Assembly: GCF_001468265.1 (NCBI RefSeq)
Contig: NZ_LNRZ01000017.1
Location: 1 to 39,247, forward strand
Length of the DNA: 39,247 nt
Source: Sphingopyxis sp. H050
GTDB lineage: Bacteria > Pseudomonadota > Alphaproteobacteria > Sphingomonadales > Sphingomonadaceae
Reading direction: 5' to 3'
The notes under the pieces are model-generated. The model saw only the letters and a program-made list of their open reading frames with translations. It made no database searches and was not told the DNA's origin. This document shows positions 1 to 8,900 of this stretch, in pieces; the first letter of the stretch is position 1; the number at the start of each line of letters is the position of its first letter. Position numbers and translations under genes: made by a program.

Positions 1-102
1 GGTTGGGTCTTCATCTTCGTTCCTTCGTCACTACGACGAAGCCCCAACCCTCCTTAAATCACAACCTCAAATCTGTGCCATTGGTGCTGACGGGGGACAC
101 CG
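1..102 (-). mobile_element. Probable insertion-sequence end with transposase start reading off the left edge
   Basis: This stretch is non-coding on the plus strand and does not belong to the receptor gene that follows: the receptor frame is closed by a TGA at 88-90. On the minus strand an ATG at 14-12 begins a reading frame (M-K-T-Q...) that runs off the window, with a purine-rich GAAGGA ribosome-binding site a few bases upstream. The layout of short terminal sequence, untranslated leader and transposase start pointing inward is typical of an IS end. The family is not certain; an IS256-like element is a guess. The exact IS boundary should lie between about 70 and 111. Confidence 0.4.
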
Positions 103-744
103 GGCTATTTCGAGCTCTATGGATTTTCCGATGGCCGCTATATTGGCAACCCTAACCTGAGGCCCGAGAAGTCGGAAGGGTGGGAAGCCGGCATCGAGCA
201 AAGCTTCAGCGATGGCAAGGCCACCATAAGCGCGACCTATTTCGATAGCCGCCTGAAGGACGAAATTTTCACGACCTTCCCCGCTCCGACCTTCATAGCG
301 ACGCCATCAAACCGTGCAACTTTGTCGAAACAGCATGGCATTGAGGTGGCCCTTGCCGCCCGTCCAATTCCCCAGATCAGGCTGGACGCCGCCTACACAT
401 GGCTTCATGCGCGAGAAAACGGCACAGTCGAGGTGCGTCGCCCCAAGCATATCGGCAGTTTCAACGCGACAGTGTTCAGCAAGGATGAGCGCTTTTCGGG
501 TACGTTGACAGTGCGCTACAACGGGCGTCAGACCGATGTCGCGTTTACAAATCCAAGCTTCATTCCGGTGCGCGTGTCCCTGAGGGAATATGTACTGGTT
601 AACCTGAATGCCGAATACAAGTTGCGCCCCAACATTTCGTTGTTTGCGCGCGTAGAAAACCTCATCAACGAGCAATACGAAGAGGTGTTCAGTTTCGCCA
701 CTCCGGGCCGCGCAGGCTATGGTGGCGTTCGCGTCCGCTTCTGA
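103..744 (+). pseudogene. TonB-dependent receptor (BtuB-like), 3' remnant only
   Basis: About 213 codons of the C-terminal beta-barrel of an outer-membrane TonB-dependent receptor. Visible hallmarks are the FELYG...GNPNLRPEKSEGWEAGIEQ segment, the late-barrel stretch with VENLINEQYEEV, and a terminal phenylalanine (GGVRVRF), the usual outer-membrane sorting residue. The plug domain, signal peptide and TonB box are missing: the frame is closed at 88-90 and the upstream 100 bases look like an IS end, so the gene is probably interrupted. No convincing start exists before an internal GTG-type codon at 322. Its stop overlaps the btuF start by one base (TGATG), so it was the first gene of the uptake operon. 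A role in corrinoid uptake is inferred from the neighbours; an iron-chelate receptor cannot be excluded. Confidence 0.75.
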
Positions 745-1649
745 TGTTCCGCAAGGCGCTCTGCCTCCTTTGGATGATCTCCGTGCTTCCGGCTCTGGCC
801 GGTTGCACGGAGCCGTCTGGTAGTCGCAGCCAGGCGGCAGCAAAGCCAGTCCATGTCATGTCGATGAACCAGTGCACGGATCAGCTTGTCCTGGCATTGC
901 TGCCACCTGAGCGGATCGCGTCGGTCACTTGGCTGTCGCGCGATCCCGACGGCTCCCTCATGTTCCGCGAGGCTGCGCGTGTCGACATCAACCATGGAAT
1001 GTCGGAGGAGGTCCTGCGCCAGAAGCCGGACCTGGTTATTGCCGGGGCATTTACGACGCCGGCAACACGCGGACTGCTTAAGCGATTAGGGTTTCCAATG
1101 ATCGAGGTCGATCATGCGGAAACCTACGAAGATATCCGCAAGATAACCCGACAGGTCGCCAAGGCAGTAGGAGAGCCCGCTCGCGGCGAGGAATTGATCG
1201 CAAAAATGGACCGCCAACTGGCCGACCTTGCGCGCGATCCGGGCCCGCCGCTACGAGTGGCTGCGTGGGATGGTGCTGGCTTCAATGCAAGCACGGGGTC
1301 TCTCTATGACACTGTGCTCAAGACAGCCGGTGCGACCAATGTTGCCAACACACTGCAGAAGAGCAGCTACGGCAAACCGGATATCGAAATCCTGCTCCTT
1401 TCTGCTCCGTCCCTGCTGGTGAAAGGCGCCGGGGTAGGTCGCCGCCCGGGGCTTCGCGAAAACGTCGAGCGACACCCTCTAATCCGTCGCTACTGGGACG
1501 GTGACCGTACGCTGACGATCCGACAGGCGTACTACGTTTGCGGAACGCCGATGGTGACGGAAGCCGCGATGCAGTTGCGCAACGAACTTCGTTCAGCGGC
1601 TCTCCATGCCCGCTCTCCCCTTCCCTTTGCCGGTGGGAAATCGCTATGA
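744..1649 (+). CDS. btuF: Cobalamin ABC transporter substrate-binding lipoprotein (BtuF-like)
   Basis: Periplasmic binding protein of the class III (BtuF/FhuD-like) helical-backbone fold, which captures corrinoid delivered by the outer-membrane receptor and hands it to BtuCD. Residues 1-21 form a lipoprotein signal peptide with lipobox L-A-G-C (Cys21). Family features follow: MSMNQCTDQLVLALLP near the mature N-terminus, RIASVT, a KPDLVIAG strand (about 90-97), and a late YYVCGTPM stretch. The length of 301 residues is normal. ATG 744 overlaps the receptor stop, and the stop overlaps btuC by four bases. Specificity for B12 rather than ferric siderophore is inferred from the cobalamin gene context. 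The last ten or so residues (SPLPFAGGKSL) look like a non-conserved tail. Confidence 0.8.
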   Translation: MFRKALCLLWMISVLPALAGCTEPSGSRSQAAAKPVHVMSMNQCTDQLVLALLPPERIASVTWLSRDPDGSLMFREAARVDINHGMSEEVLRQKPDLVIAGAFTTPATRGLLKRLGFPMIEVDHAETYEDIRKITRQVAKAVGEPARGEELIAKMDRQLADLARDPGPPLRVAAWDGAGFNASTGSLYDTVLKTAGATNVANTLQKSSYGKPDIEILLLSAPSLLVKGAGVGRRPGLRENVERHPLIRRYWDGDRTLTIRQAYYVCGTPMVTEAAMQLRNELRSAALHARSPLPFAGGKSL

Positions 1650-2632
1650 CCCGGTGGCTTGTTCCCATGCTGGTCAGTTGTCTGCTCGCCAGCGCTTTCG
1701 CTTCGGTGCTGGCTGGCTCCGTCTGGTTGACACCACGCGAAGCGTTTCAGGCGCTGGCTTTCGATCATGCGGATCTGGCTGGCCAGATCGTCACCCAGAT
1801 CCGCCTGCCACGGGTTGTCCTTTCGATGGCCATCGGTGGCATCCTTGGCCTCTCGGGTGCCGTCATGCAGGGGCTGTTGCGAAACCCGCTGGCTGACCCC
1901 GGCCTGCTGGGCGTTTCGGCAGGTGCCTCGCTCGGTGCGGTCATCGCCATCTATTTCGGCTTTGCCGCCAGTTTTACCCTTGCCGCTCCGCTGTTTGGTC
2001 TGACAGGTGCATTCGTCACCACAGGCATTGCCTTCATCCTTGCGCGGGGAGGCGGTACCCTATCGCTCATCCTGGCCGGGGCAGCAGTCAGCAGCATAGC
2101 CAGTGCAGGCGTCAGTCTGGCGCTCAACCTCTCCCCCAATCCTTATGCCGCTTACGAGATCATGACCTGGCTGATGGGTTCGCTTGCCGATCGAAGCTGG
2201 GATCATGTCCGCCTTGCCACACCCTTTATCCTTGCCGGGGGTACGATGCTTCTGCTGACGGGCCGAGCTCTGGATGCTCTTGCATTGGGTGAAGCGCAGG
2301 CTGAAAGCCTGGGGATTGCGGTTTCACGAACGCGCATGCTGGCGCTGATCGGTACGGCCCTTGGCGTCGGAGGCGCAACCGCCGTATCCGGAACGATCGG
2401 TTTCGTAGGCCTGATTGCGCCTCACCTTGTCCGGCCTCTGGTCGCCCATCGTCCAGGCAAGGTGCTCATCCCGGCCATGCTGGTTGGAGCCGTTCTGGTA
2501 ACCCTCGCCGACATCGCGTCGCGCACATTGGTATTCCGGGGCATGCCGCTAAATCTCGGGGTGTTCATCAGCCTGATCGGGGCACCGTTCTTCCTGTGGC
2601 TGGTCCTTCATGTCCGGAGACGCACCGCATGA
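1646..2632 (+). CDS. btuC: Cobalamin ABC transporter permease (BtuC-like, FecCD family)
   Basis: Inner-membrane permease of 328 residues, rich in hydrophobic helices (about ten expected in this family). The FecCD/BtuC signature is clear: R-LPRV near the N-terminus, GLLRNPLADPGLLGVSAGASLGA, then the cytoplasmic coupling region LGEAQAESLGI and GFVGLIAPHLVRPLVAHRPGKVLIPAMLVGAVLV, which contacts the ATPase. An in-frame ATG lies upstream at 1538, but 1646 is preferred: it forms an ATGA overlap with the btuF stop and gives MTRWLVPMLVSCLL, a normal first membrane segment. Works with BtuF and BtuD as the inner-membrane importer. Confidence 0.85.
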   Translation: MTRWLVPMLVSCLLASAFASVLAGSVWLTPREAFQALAFDHADLAGQIVTQIRLPRVVLSMAIGGILGLSGAVMQGLLRNPLADPGLLGVSAGASLGAVIAIYFGFAASFTLAAPLFGLTGAFVTTGIAFILARGGGTLSLILAGAAVSSIASAGVSLALNLSPNPYAAYEIMTWLMGSLADRSWDHVRLATPFILAGGTMLLLTGRALDALALGEAQAESLGIAVSRTRMLALIGTALGVGGATAVSGTIGFVGLIAPHLVRPLVAHRPGKVLIPAMLVGAVLVTLADIASRTLVFRGMPLNLGVFISLIGAPFFLWLVLHVRRRTA

Positions 2633-3411
2633 GCGCGCTGCACTTTCATGGTGTTTCGGCGCGCCGGGGGCAGCGTCTGGTCCTTGACGGGATATCGGCG
2701 CGTGTTCCATCGGGCCATCTGACTGCTGTGATCGGCCCCAATGGCGCCGGCAAGAGCACCTTGCTGGACATCACATCGGGCCTCAAACGCCCGGTGCAAG
2801 GTTCGGTCGAACTCGATGGCAAGGACCTCCACCGCCTTGGCCGCCGGGAACTTGCCAAGTTGCGTGCCTATCTGCCGCAACGTGCGGGGGTTGATTGGCC
2901 GATCACCGTAGAGCGCGTGGTTGCGCTCGGGCTGACTCCGGCGCTGCCAGCATTCGGCACCATACCGTCCGCTCTGCTTCCCGCCATCGACGATGCACTG
3001 CTCGCCTGCGATCTGCTGGGTTTGCGGGATCGGCCAGCCACGCAATTGTCGGGTGGCGAACTGGCGCGGGCAATGCTGGCCCGCGCGATTGTCGGCGATC
3101 CAGCGCTTCTGATCGTTGATGAACCAACCGCGGGTCTGGATCCACGCCATGCCATCGATGCCGTCCAGCGTCTCAAGGCCCGGACCACGGCCGGGTGCAC
3201 GGTTGTCATGGCGATCCACGATCTTGATCTGGCCTTGGCCTTCGCGGACTCGATCCTCGCAATCCGCGATGGGCGATTGCTTGCACACGGTCCGACGCAC
3301 GAAGTCGTCACCGAAAGCCTACTCACCTCGCTCTATGACGTTCCGGTCCGGTTATCTCGTGACGGGGACGGCATTTCCGTCCGCTTTCTCAAGTCCGGGG
3401 TATCATCATGA
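2629..3411 (+). CDS. btuD: Cobalamin ABC transporter ATP-binding protein (BtuD-like)
   Basis: ATPase subunit of 260 residues that powers the BtuC permease at the inner face of the membrane. Walker A GPNGAGKST is at about 36-44, Q-loop YLPQ at about 81-84, signature LSGGE at about 140-144, Walker B LLIVDEP at about 160-166, and the H-loop histidine in AIHDLDLALAFAD. The start at 2629 gives the ATGA overlap with btuC; a longer frame from 2596 would run into btuC. The stop overlaps the next gene by four bases. Motifs are intact, so the transporter is probably functional even though the receptor gene upstream is broken. Confidence 0.85.
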   Translation: MSALHFHGVSARRGQRLVLDGISARVPSGHLTAVIGPNGAGKSTLLDITSGLKRPVQGSVELDGKDLHRLGRRELAKLRAYLPQRAGVDWPITVERVVALGLTPALPAFGTIPSALLPAIDDALLACDLLGLRDRPATQLSGGELARAMLARAIVGDPALLIVDEPTAGLDPRHAIDAVQRLKARTTAGCTVVMAIHDLDLALAFADSILAIRDGRLLAHGPTHEVVTESLLTSLYDVPVRLSRDGDGISVRFLKSGVSS

Positions 3412-4388
3412 ACCAGATTTCCTTTGACGAACTGGCACGTCTCGCGTGCGACCCTGGCCATGGCTGGAGCATCGGCACATTCGGTGCGATCGGCGAATTC
3501 ATTCGCGACGAGGATGAGCCGGCCACGGTTCAAAACGACCGCGACAATATCGAAATCGTGACCGCTCGCGGTGCCTTGCGGATCAGGCATTCGGATAGCT
3601 TTGAATGCCTTGCCTGGGATAGCCTGTCCTCTGATGGCGAAAGCTGGGGTCATGCAATGGCGCTCTGCGCGCCTCTGACTGGTTCGGTCGATCGGGCTGT
3701 CGTATCTTTGGGCGCCGATACCGACGCCATTCGCAGGGAAGACCAGTCGAGCCGCCTGTTCGACATGGGCGTTTGTAACGGCACCATAAGGATGTGCGCC
3801 CGCACTGACGACGAAGCGCTGATCGGGGCTCTCGAGGCTCTTGAAGGTCAGGACCTGCTGTCTTCGCCAACAGTCATGGCCGAGGTTCTGCGTGCGCAGC
3901 CCCACCGGGTCATGCTCTCGCCTGCCGGACGGATCGAAGTCTTCCAACCGATTCCGCCTCCGGATGGGAAATCGCCGGAAGGCCCGCACACCCATCTGCT
4001 TGCCAAGCTTATCGGGAAGGGTCGGCCACATGGCGCCAACGTCCCCATTCCGGATGGCTATCAGTCGATCCTGAACATTCACCCTCGCTCACCTTGGCGG
4101 AACGCACTGGGTGAACGGCACGATTTCGTGCCCGATACGGACACCGCCTTTTCACCTATGCTTGAACGCTTTGGCCTTGATCAGGATCGTGCCGTGGACG
4201 CACATATCCGCACCGCTGTGGCTGAAGGCGCAAACCCTGAATTCTTTGATTGGCCCGACACACGGCGGGGCCGAACGAAAGCCCGCATCGTCCTGCGCCG
4301 TCTTGCCGCTGCCGGTCACGAGCACGTGGGTCCCTGGCGCGTCTGGTTCGACCGCGCTCCCGTTGAAACCGATGAAACGGAACAGTGA
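3408..4388 (+). CDS. Uncharacterised protein coupled to btuFCD
   Basis: A 326-residue protein that I do not recognise with certainty; it may belong to the family NCBI calls DUF6925, but that is from memory. It has no signal peptide or obvious membrane segment, so it is probably cytoplasmic. Visible features: an N-terminal third rich in acidic residues with several Cys (SFECLAWDS, MALCAPLTG, MGVCNGTIRMCAR), a central GRIEVFQPIPPPDGKSPEGPHTHLL with a His pair, and an arginine-rich C-terminal stretch (DTRRGRTKARIVLRRL) before HVGPWRVWFDR. The ATG forms an ATGA overlap with btuD, so it is translated with the transporter. About 500 bases separate it from cobW. The context suggests a role in corrinoid handling after uptake, but this is inference only. 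Confidence 0.75.
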   Translation: MNQISFDELARLACDPGHGWSIGTFGAIGEFIRDEDEPATVQNDRDNIEIVTARGALRIRHSDSFECLAWDSLSSDGESWGHAMALCAPLTGSVDRAVVSLGADTDAIRREDQSSRLFDMGVCNGTIRMCARTDDEALIGALEALEGQDLLSSPTVMAEVLRAQPHRVMLSPAGRIEVFQPIPPPDGKSPEGPHTHLLAKLIGKGRPHGANVPIPDGYQSILNIHPRSPWRNALGERHDFVPDTDTAFSPMLERFGLDQDRAVDAHIRTAVAEGANPEFFDWPDTRRGRTKARIVLRRLAAAGHEHVGPWRVWFDRAPVETDETEQ

Positions 4389-4492
4389 GGTTGCGCCTGC
4401 AATTTCAGCGCGAACTTTGATTGGCATGATCGAAGTTTGGGTCTAGAGATATTCAATGATGATGCGGGTTTGCCCGTGCCATCGATGATCGC

Positions 4493-4697
4493 GCCGGTGC
4501 CCCCAACGGGGCTTAATCGGGAATGCGGTGCGGGAGCGTAGCTCCCAAATCCGCGGCTGTCCCTGCAACTGTAAGCGGATAGCGCGATGCACATTTTTCC
4601 TGCGCGTGCAGGAAAAGCCACTGGACCGCGCATGAACGCGCATCTGGGAAGGCGTGCATCAAGCTGTGACCCGCGAGCCAGGAGACCTGCCGGCGCT
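4493..4697 (+). promoter_or_regulatory. Cobalamin (AdoCbl) riboswitch upstream of the cob operon
   Basis: The core of a B12-class riboswitch is recognisable in order: GGTGCCCCC with GGGGCTTAATCGGGAATGCGGTGCGG split over 4496-4526, CCGCGGCTGTCCCTGCAACTG and TAAGCGG after it, a peripheral perfect hairpin TTTTCCTGC/GCAGGAAAA with a 4-base loop, CCACTGG, CTGGGAAGGCG, and the B12 box GAGCCAGGAGACCTGCCGGC at about 4675-4694. It should bind adenosylcobalamin and lower expression of the biosynthetic operon. The 100 bases before it (4389-4492) hold the promoter; a TTGGCA at about 4423 followed by TAGAGA at 17-base spacing is a weak candidate only. Confidence 0.92.
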
Positions 4698-4823
4698 CTG
4701 GTCGCTCTTGCCCGGGTCCAGGGGATGGCCAAGGCACGGTACTCTTCCGTCTGAGCGACGAAGCTGTGCGGCTGGGGCTGCACGGCCGCGTGGTTTCGGG
4801 CGTCTGTCGCGCCAGCCCGTTGT

Positions 4824-4889
4824 CGCGCGCCGACCGGACCTGTCCGGCAAGCCCTGCCCGGTGTCGCTCTGGCGCGCGGAGGAACTGCC
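4824..4889 (+). promoter_or_regulatory. Possible expression platform: stem abutting the cobW ribosome binding site
   Basis: Within the 192-base leader between the B12 box and cobW, CGCGCGCC at 4824-4831 is perfectly complementary to GGCGCGCG at 4871-4878. The second arm includes the first G of the cobW Shine-Dalgarno GGAGG (4878-4882). A nested hairpin CCGGA/TCCGG lies at 4834-4847. This suggests control of translation initiation rather than a terminator, and no U-tract is seen in the leader. The pairing is read directly; its switching role is inference. Confidence 0.4.
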
Positions 4890-5927
4890 ATGTCGGACCT
4901 GTCAAAGGTACCCGTCACGATCATCACCGGCTTTCTGGGTGCCGGTAAGACCACGCTGATCAGCCACCTGATCCGCAACGCTGGCGGACGCCGATTGGCT
5001 GTGGTCGTCAATGAATTCGGTACTCTGGGGGTGGATGGGGACATCCTACAATCCTGCGCCATTCCCGATTGCCCGGCGGAAAACATCGTCGAACTGGCCA
5101 ACGGCTGCATCTGCTGCACCGTGGCGGACGATTTCATTCCCACCGTAGAGCGCCTGCTCGCGCTTGATCCGCGCCCTGACCATATCCTGATCGAGACATC
5201 AGGGCTGGCCCTGCCCAAGCCCTTGCTCAAGGCCTTCGACTGGCCGGCAATCCGCAGTCGCATCACGGTGGATGGCGTCCTTGCGCTGGCCGATGCCGAA
5301 GCGGTTGCTGCCGGACGGTTTGCCCCCGATCTTGCAGCGCTGGAGGCCCAGCGCGCCGCAGACCCGGGGATCGACCACGAAACCCCGCTGTCCGAAGTCT
5401 TCGAGGACCAGCTTGCCTGCGCCGATCTCGTTTTGCTGACCAAGGTTGATCTGGCCGGACCTGACGGAGTCGCTGCCGCAAGGGCAGCCATTGCGGCCGA
5501 AGCACCCCGCCCCGTGCCTGTGATCGAGATAGCCGAAGGGATTGTCGACCCTCGCGTGATCCTTGGACTTGGAGCTGCCGCCGAAGACGATATCGCTGCC
5601 CGGCCCTCGCATCACGACAATGAGGATGATCACGAGCACGACGATTTCGACAGCACCGTCATCGCGCTCGGCGAGATTGCCGATCCCGCCGATTTGGTGG
5701 CGCGTATCGAAACGCTCGCCCGCGACCATCGCATCCTGCGGGTAAAAGGCTACGCTGCCGTGACTGGCAAGCCCTTGCGCCTCTTGGTGCAGGCCGTCGG
5801 GTCGAGGGTTCGTCACCAGTACGACCGCCCATGGCGCCCCGATGAGCGGCGCCAGACCACCCTGGTCGCCATCGCCGAGCATGACGATATCGACGAGCCT
5901 GCCATTCGCGCGGTGCTGGCAGGCTAA
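4890..5927 (+). CDS. cobW: CobW, GTP-dependent metal chaperone of cobalamin biosynthesis
   Basis: P-loop GTPase of the COG0523/CobW family, thought to deliver Co(II) to the aerobic cobaltochelatase. Walker A GFLGAGKTT spans residues 14-22, the metal-binding CxCC motif NGCICC is at 71-76, ETSGLA at about 102-107, the guanine-specificity TKVD at about 184-187, and a His/Asp-rich metal-binding loop (HHDNEDDHEHDD) at 241-252, followed by the C-terminal CobW_C domain. The length of 345 residues is normal. The start at 4890 has a good GGAGG site nine bases upstream. It is the first gene after the riboswitch and directly precedes cobN, the subunit it is expected to serve. Confidence 0.92.
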   Translation: MSDLSKVPVTIITGFLGAGKTTLISHLIRNAGGRRLAVVVNEFGTLGVDGDILQSCAIPDCPAENIVELANGCICCTVADDFIPTVERLLALDPRPDHILIETSGLALPKPLLKAFDWPAIRSRITVDGVLALADAEAVAAGRFAPDLAALEAQRAADPGIDHETPLSEVFEDQLACADLVLLTKVDLAGPDGVAAARAAIAAEAPRPVPVIEIAEGIVDPRVILGLGAAAEDDIAARPSHHDNEDDHEHDDFDSTVIALGEIADPADLVARIETLARDHRILRVKGYAAVTGKPLRLLVQAVGSRVRHQYDRPWRPDERRQTTLVAIAEHDDIDEPAIRAVLAG

Positions 5928-5935
5928 GCTAGGCC

Positions 5936-8900
5936 GTGCACGTCATCTTTCGCGAAACGCATGGGATGGAGGAAACGGCCATCCCACAGGATCTGGGGCA
6001 GGAGCCTGCGGATCTTGTCGTCCTGTCCTTCTCGGACAGCGATCTTGGTGCGTTCGCGGAAGGCTGGCGCCAGGCGCAAGCGGCGGATCCGGCATTTCCT
6101 TCGTTGCGGCTCGCCAATCTTGCCGCGCTGATCCACCCTTTGTCGGTCGACACCTATATCGAAAAGACATTGGCCGGGGCAAAGGCCGTGCTGATCCGGC
6201 TGATCGGCGGCACGCCCTATTGGAGCTACGGCCTTCAACAGGTCGAGACCCTCGCCCGATCGCGCGGGATTGCGCTTGCTGTCCTGCCTGCCGATGGTCG
6301 GCCGGATTGGCACCTCGACAGTGTCTCCACGCTTCCTGCCGCCACGCTGGCCAAGCTTTGCCAGTTGTGTGACGAGGGCGGCGCGGCAGCGGCGCGCGCG
6401 GCCCTGGCCGCTCTCGCGCACGCCGCAGGGCTTGGCGTCAGCACTGTGACGCAATGCACGGCTTTGCCGGCAACTGGCGGATGGCACCCCTCCTGCGGGA
6501 TCATCGATCCTGCCAGCTTCAGGCCCAATGCGGATCGGCCGCTGATCCTGATCGTCTTCTACCGTGCGTACCTCGCCGCACACGACCTGCACCCGATCGC
6601 CGCGCTTCATTCCGCGCTTGAACAACGCGGCTTTGACGCGCTCTCGATCTTCGTCCCCTCGCTCAAGCCCCCTGAGGTCAGGGCACAGGTGGATCGCTGG
6701 GTGCGTTCGCTGGCGCCTGCAGCCATCGTCAATGCCACGGCTTTTTCAGCGCGGGGCGAGGATGGCGGAACGCCGCTCGACGGGGGGGGCGTTCCGGTCT
6801 TCCAGATCGCGCTTGCCACCGCACCGCGCGCAGGATGGGCGCGCACATCGCGTGGCCTCTCGCCGGCTGACCTTGCCATGCATGTCGTACTCCCCGAGAT
6901 TGACGGGCGCATCTTTGCAGGCGTGTCGAGCTTCAAGGAAGCGGGCGAACGCGATCCGGCACTCGGCTTCGCTCCCTATTCGCACCGCGGCGATGACAAC
7001 CGGATCGCAGCGGTCGCCGACCGCGTGGCGCGCTGGATCGGGCTGGCCCGCAAGCCGGCATGCGAACGCCGCGTCGCCCTGATCCTGTCGACCTACCCCG
7101 GCAAGGCCTACCAGATGGCGCACGCCGTGGGTCTTGACGCGCTGGCCTCAGTCGATGCGATTGTCGCCGATCTGGCAGAGGCCGGGTACAAGGTCAGCCG
7201 CCCCACCGATCTTGCCAGGCAGCTGGCGACCGAGCATCTGGTCTGGCCTTTGAATGCCTATCGCACTGCCATGTCCGCCCTGCCCGAGACGCTGCGGCAG
7301 GACCTTGCCTCGGCATGGGGAGAGCCGGAAGACGATCCGCTGGCTGTCGATGGGGCATTTCGCTTCCCGGCGCTCACGCTCGGCCAGGTGCTGGTGGCGC
7401 TTCAGCCCGAGCGGGGCGAGCCTATCAGTCGCGATGCAGACTATCACGACCTCTCGCGCTGCCCGCGGCACGCCTATGTCGCCTTCTACCTGTGGCTGGG
7501 CCAGCAGGGTACGGATGCGCTGGTCCATGTTGGCGCGCATGGTACGCTGGAATGGCTGCCGGGGAAGGCTGTAGCGCTGTCTGACGCTTGCTGGCCCGAA
7601 GCGCTGACACAAGCGATGCCGGTCATCTATCCCTTCATCGTCAACGATCCGGGCGAGGCAGCGCAGGCCAAGCGCCGCATCGGTGCTGTCACCATCGGCC
7701 ATGTGCCGCCGCCGCTCGTCCCGACCGGAAGCGGCGCCGGGCTGGGCCGGATCGAGGCTTTGCTGGACGAATTCTCCAATGCCGACGGGCTGGACCCTGC
7801 CCGCCGGGACCGTCTGCAGAAATCCATCCGCGAGGAAGCTGCCGCGCTGGGGCTGGAGGCAGAGCTCGGCCTTGATACCGCCACCACTCTGGTCGAAGCG
7901 ATCACCCGGATCGATCGCTTCGTCTGCGATGTGAAAGCCAGCCAGTTCGGTGACGGTCTCCACGTTTTCGGCCGCGGTGAACAGGGCGCGGCAGAGCGGA
8001 ACGGGCTTCTGGCTGGGCTGGACGGCCGATGGATCGCTCCCGGACCATCTGGCTCGCCCCATCGCGGACGAACCGATGTGCTGCCGACGGGACGCAACCT
8101 CTACACGATCGATCCGCGCGCAGTACCTTCGCGCGCAGCGCATGCACAGGGCGTCGTGCTCGCCGAGGAGCTGCTCCGCCGCCATCTGCAGGATCACGGC
8201 GACTACCCGCGTGGCCTTGTGGTGGATCTGTGGGGTTCGGCCACCATGCGCACGGCTGGTGAAGAGTTTGCGATGGCGCTGCACCTTCTGGGGGCAAAGC
8301 CGATGTGGGACATGGCTTCAGAGCGCGTGACGGGGGTTGAGATTCTCCCACTCGCCATGCTCGACCGCCCTCGCCTCGATGTAACGCTGCGCGTTTCGGG
8401 CCTGTTTCGTGATGCCTTTCCCACCCTGCCCGCCTTGTTCGGTCAGGCCGTCCGGGCGCTGTGCACCAGGGACGAACCCGCCGACTGGAACCCTTTCGTT
8501 GCCTTGGCCCCAGCGCCGCGCGTCTATGGTCCGCGTCCGGGCCGGTATGGACTCGGGATCGGAGACGCGGCCGAAACCTATACCGATGATGCCCGGCGTG
8601 CGGCGGGCGAAGCATGGCTGGCAGCCTCCGACCACGCGCTGGATAGCGTTTCCGATTCCAGCACGGGAAGCGAGGCTGACCCCGATGGCATCCGTCTGCG
8701 AGTGGCCAGCGCGGACGCCTTCGTCCACCTGCAGGACCTGCCTGAAACCGACCTCTTGCTGGCCGCGGACTATGCCGGGCACGAGGCAGGCTTTGCCGCA
8801 GCCCAGGCGATTGTCGGAGGCAAGGCCGCACTCTATCATCTCGACAATCGGGACCCGAACAACCCGGCGGCCCGCACGCTGACCGAAGAAATTGCCCGCG

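Noticed and set aside
1..50. Imperfect hairpin GGTTGGG...CCCAACC at the left edge, considered as an integron attC site
   Set aside because: No integrase or cassette structure nearby, and the bases are better explained as the leader and start of a transposase gene.
4437..4448. 12-base sequence shared in inverted orientation with 26420-26431, flanking the cob operon
   Set aside because: Dozens of exact 12-base inverted matches are expected by chance in 39 kb; the flanking bases do not extend the match.
7148..8284. Long minus-strand frame inside cobN, and a second one at 7902-9737
   Set aside because: High-GC shadow frames opposite a well-supported gene, with Arg/Pro-rich composition and no recognisable domain.
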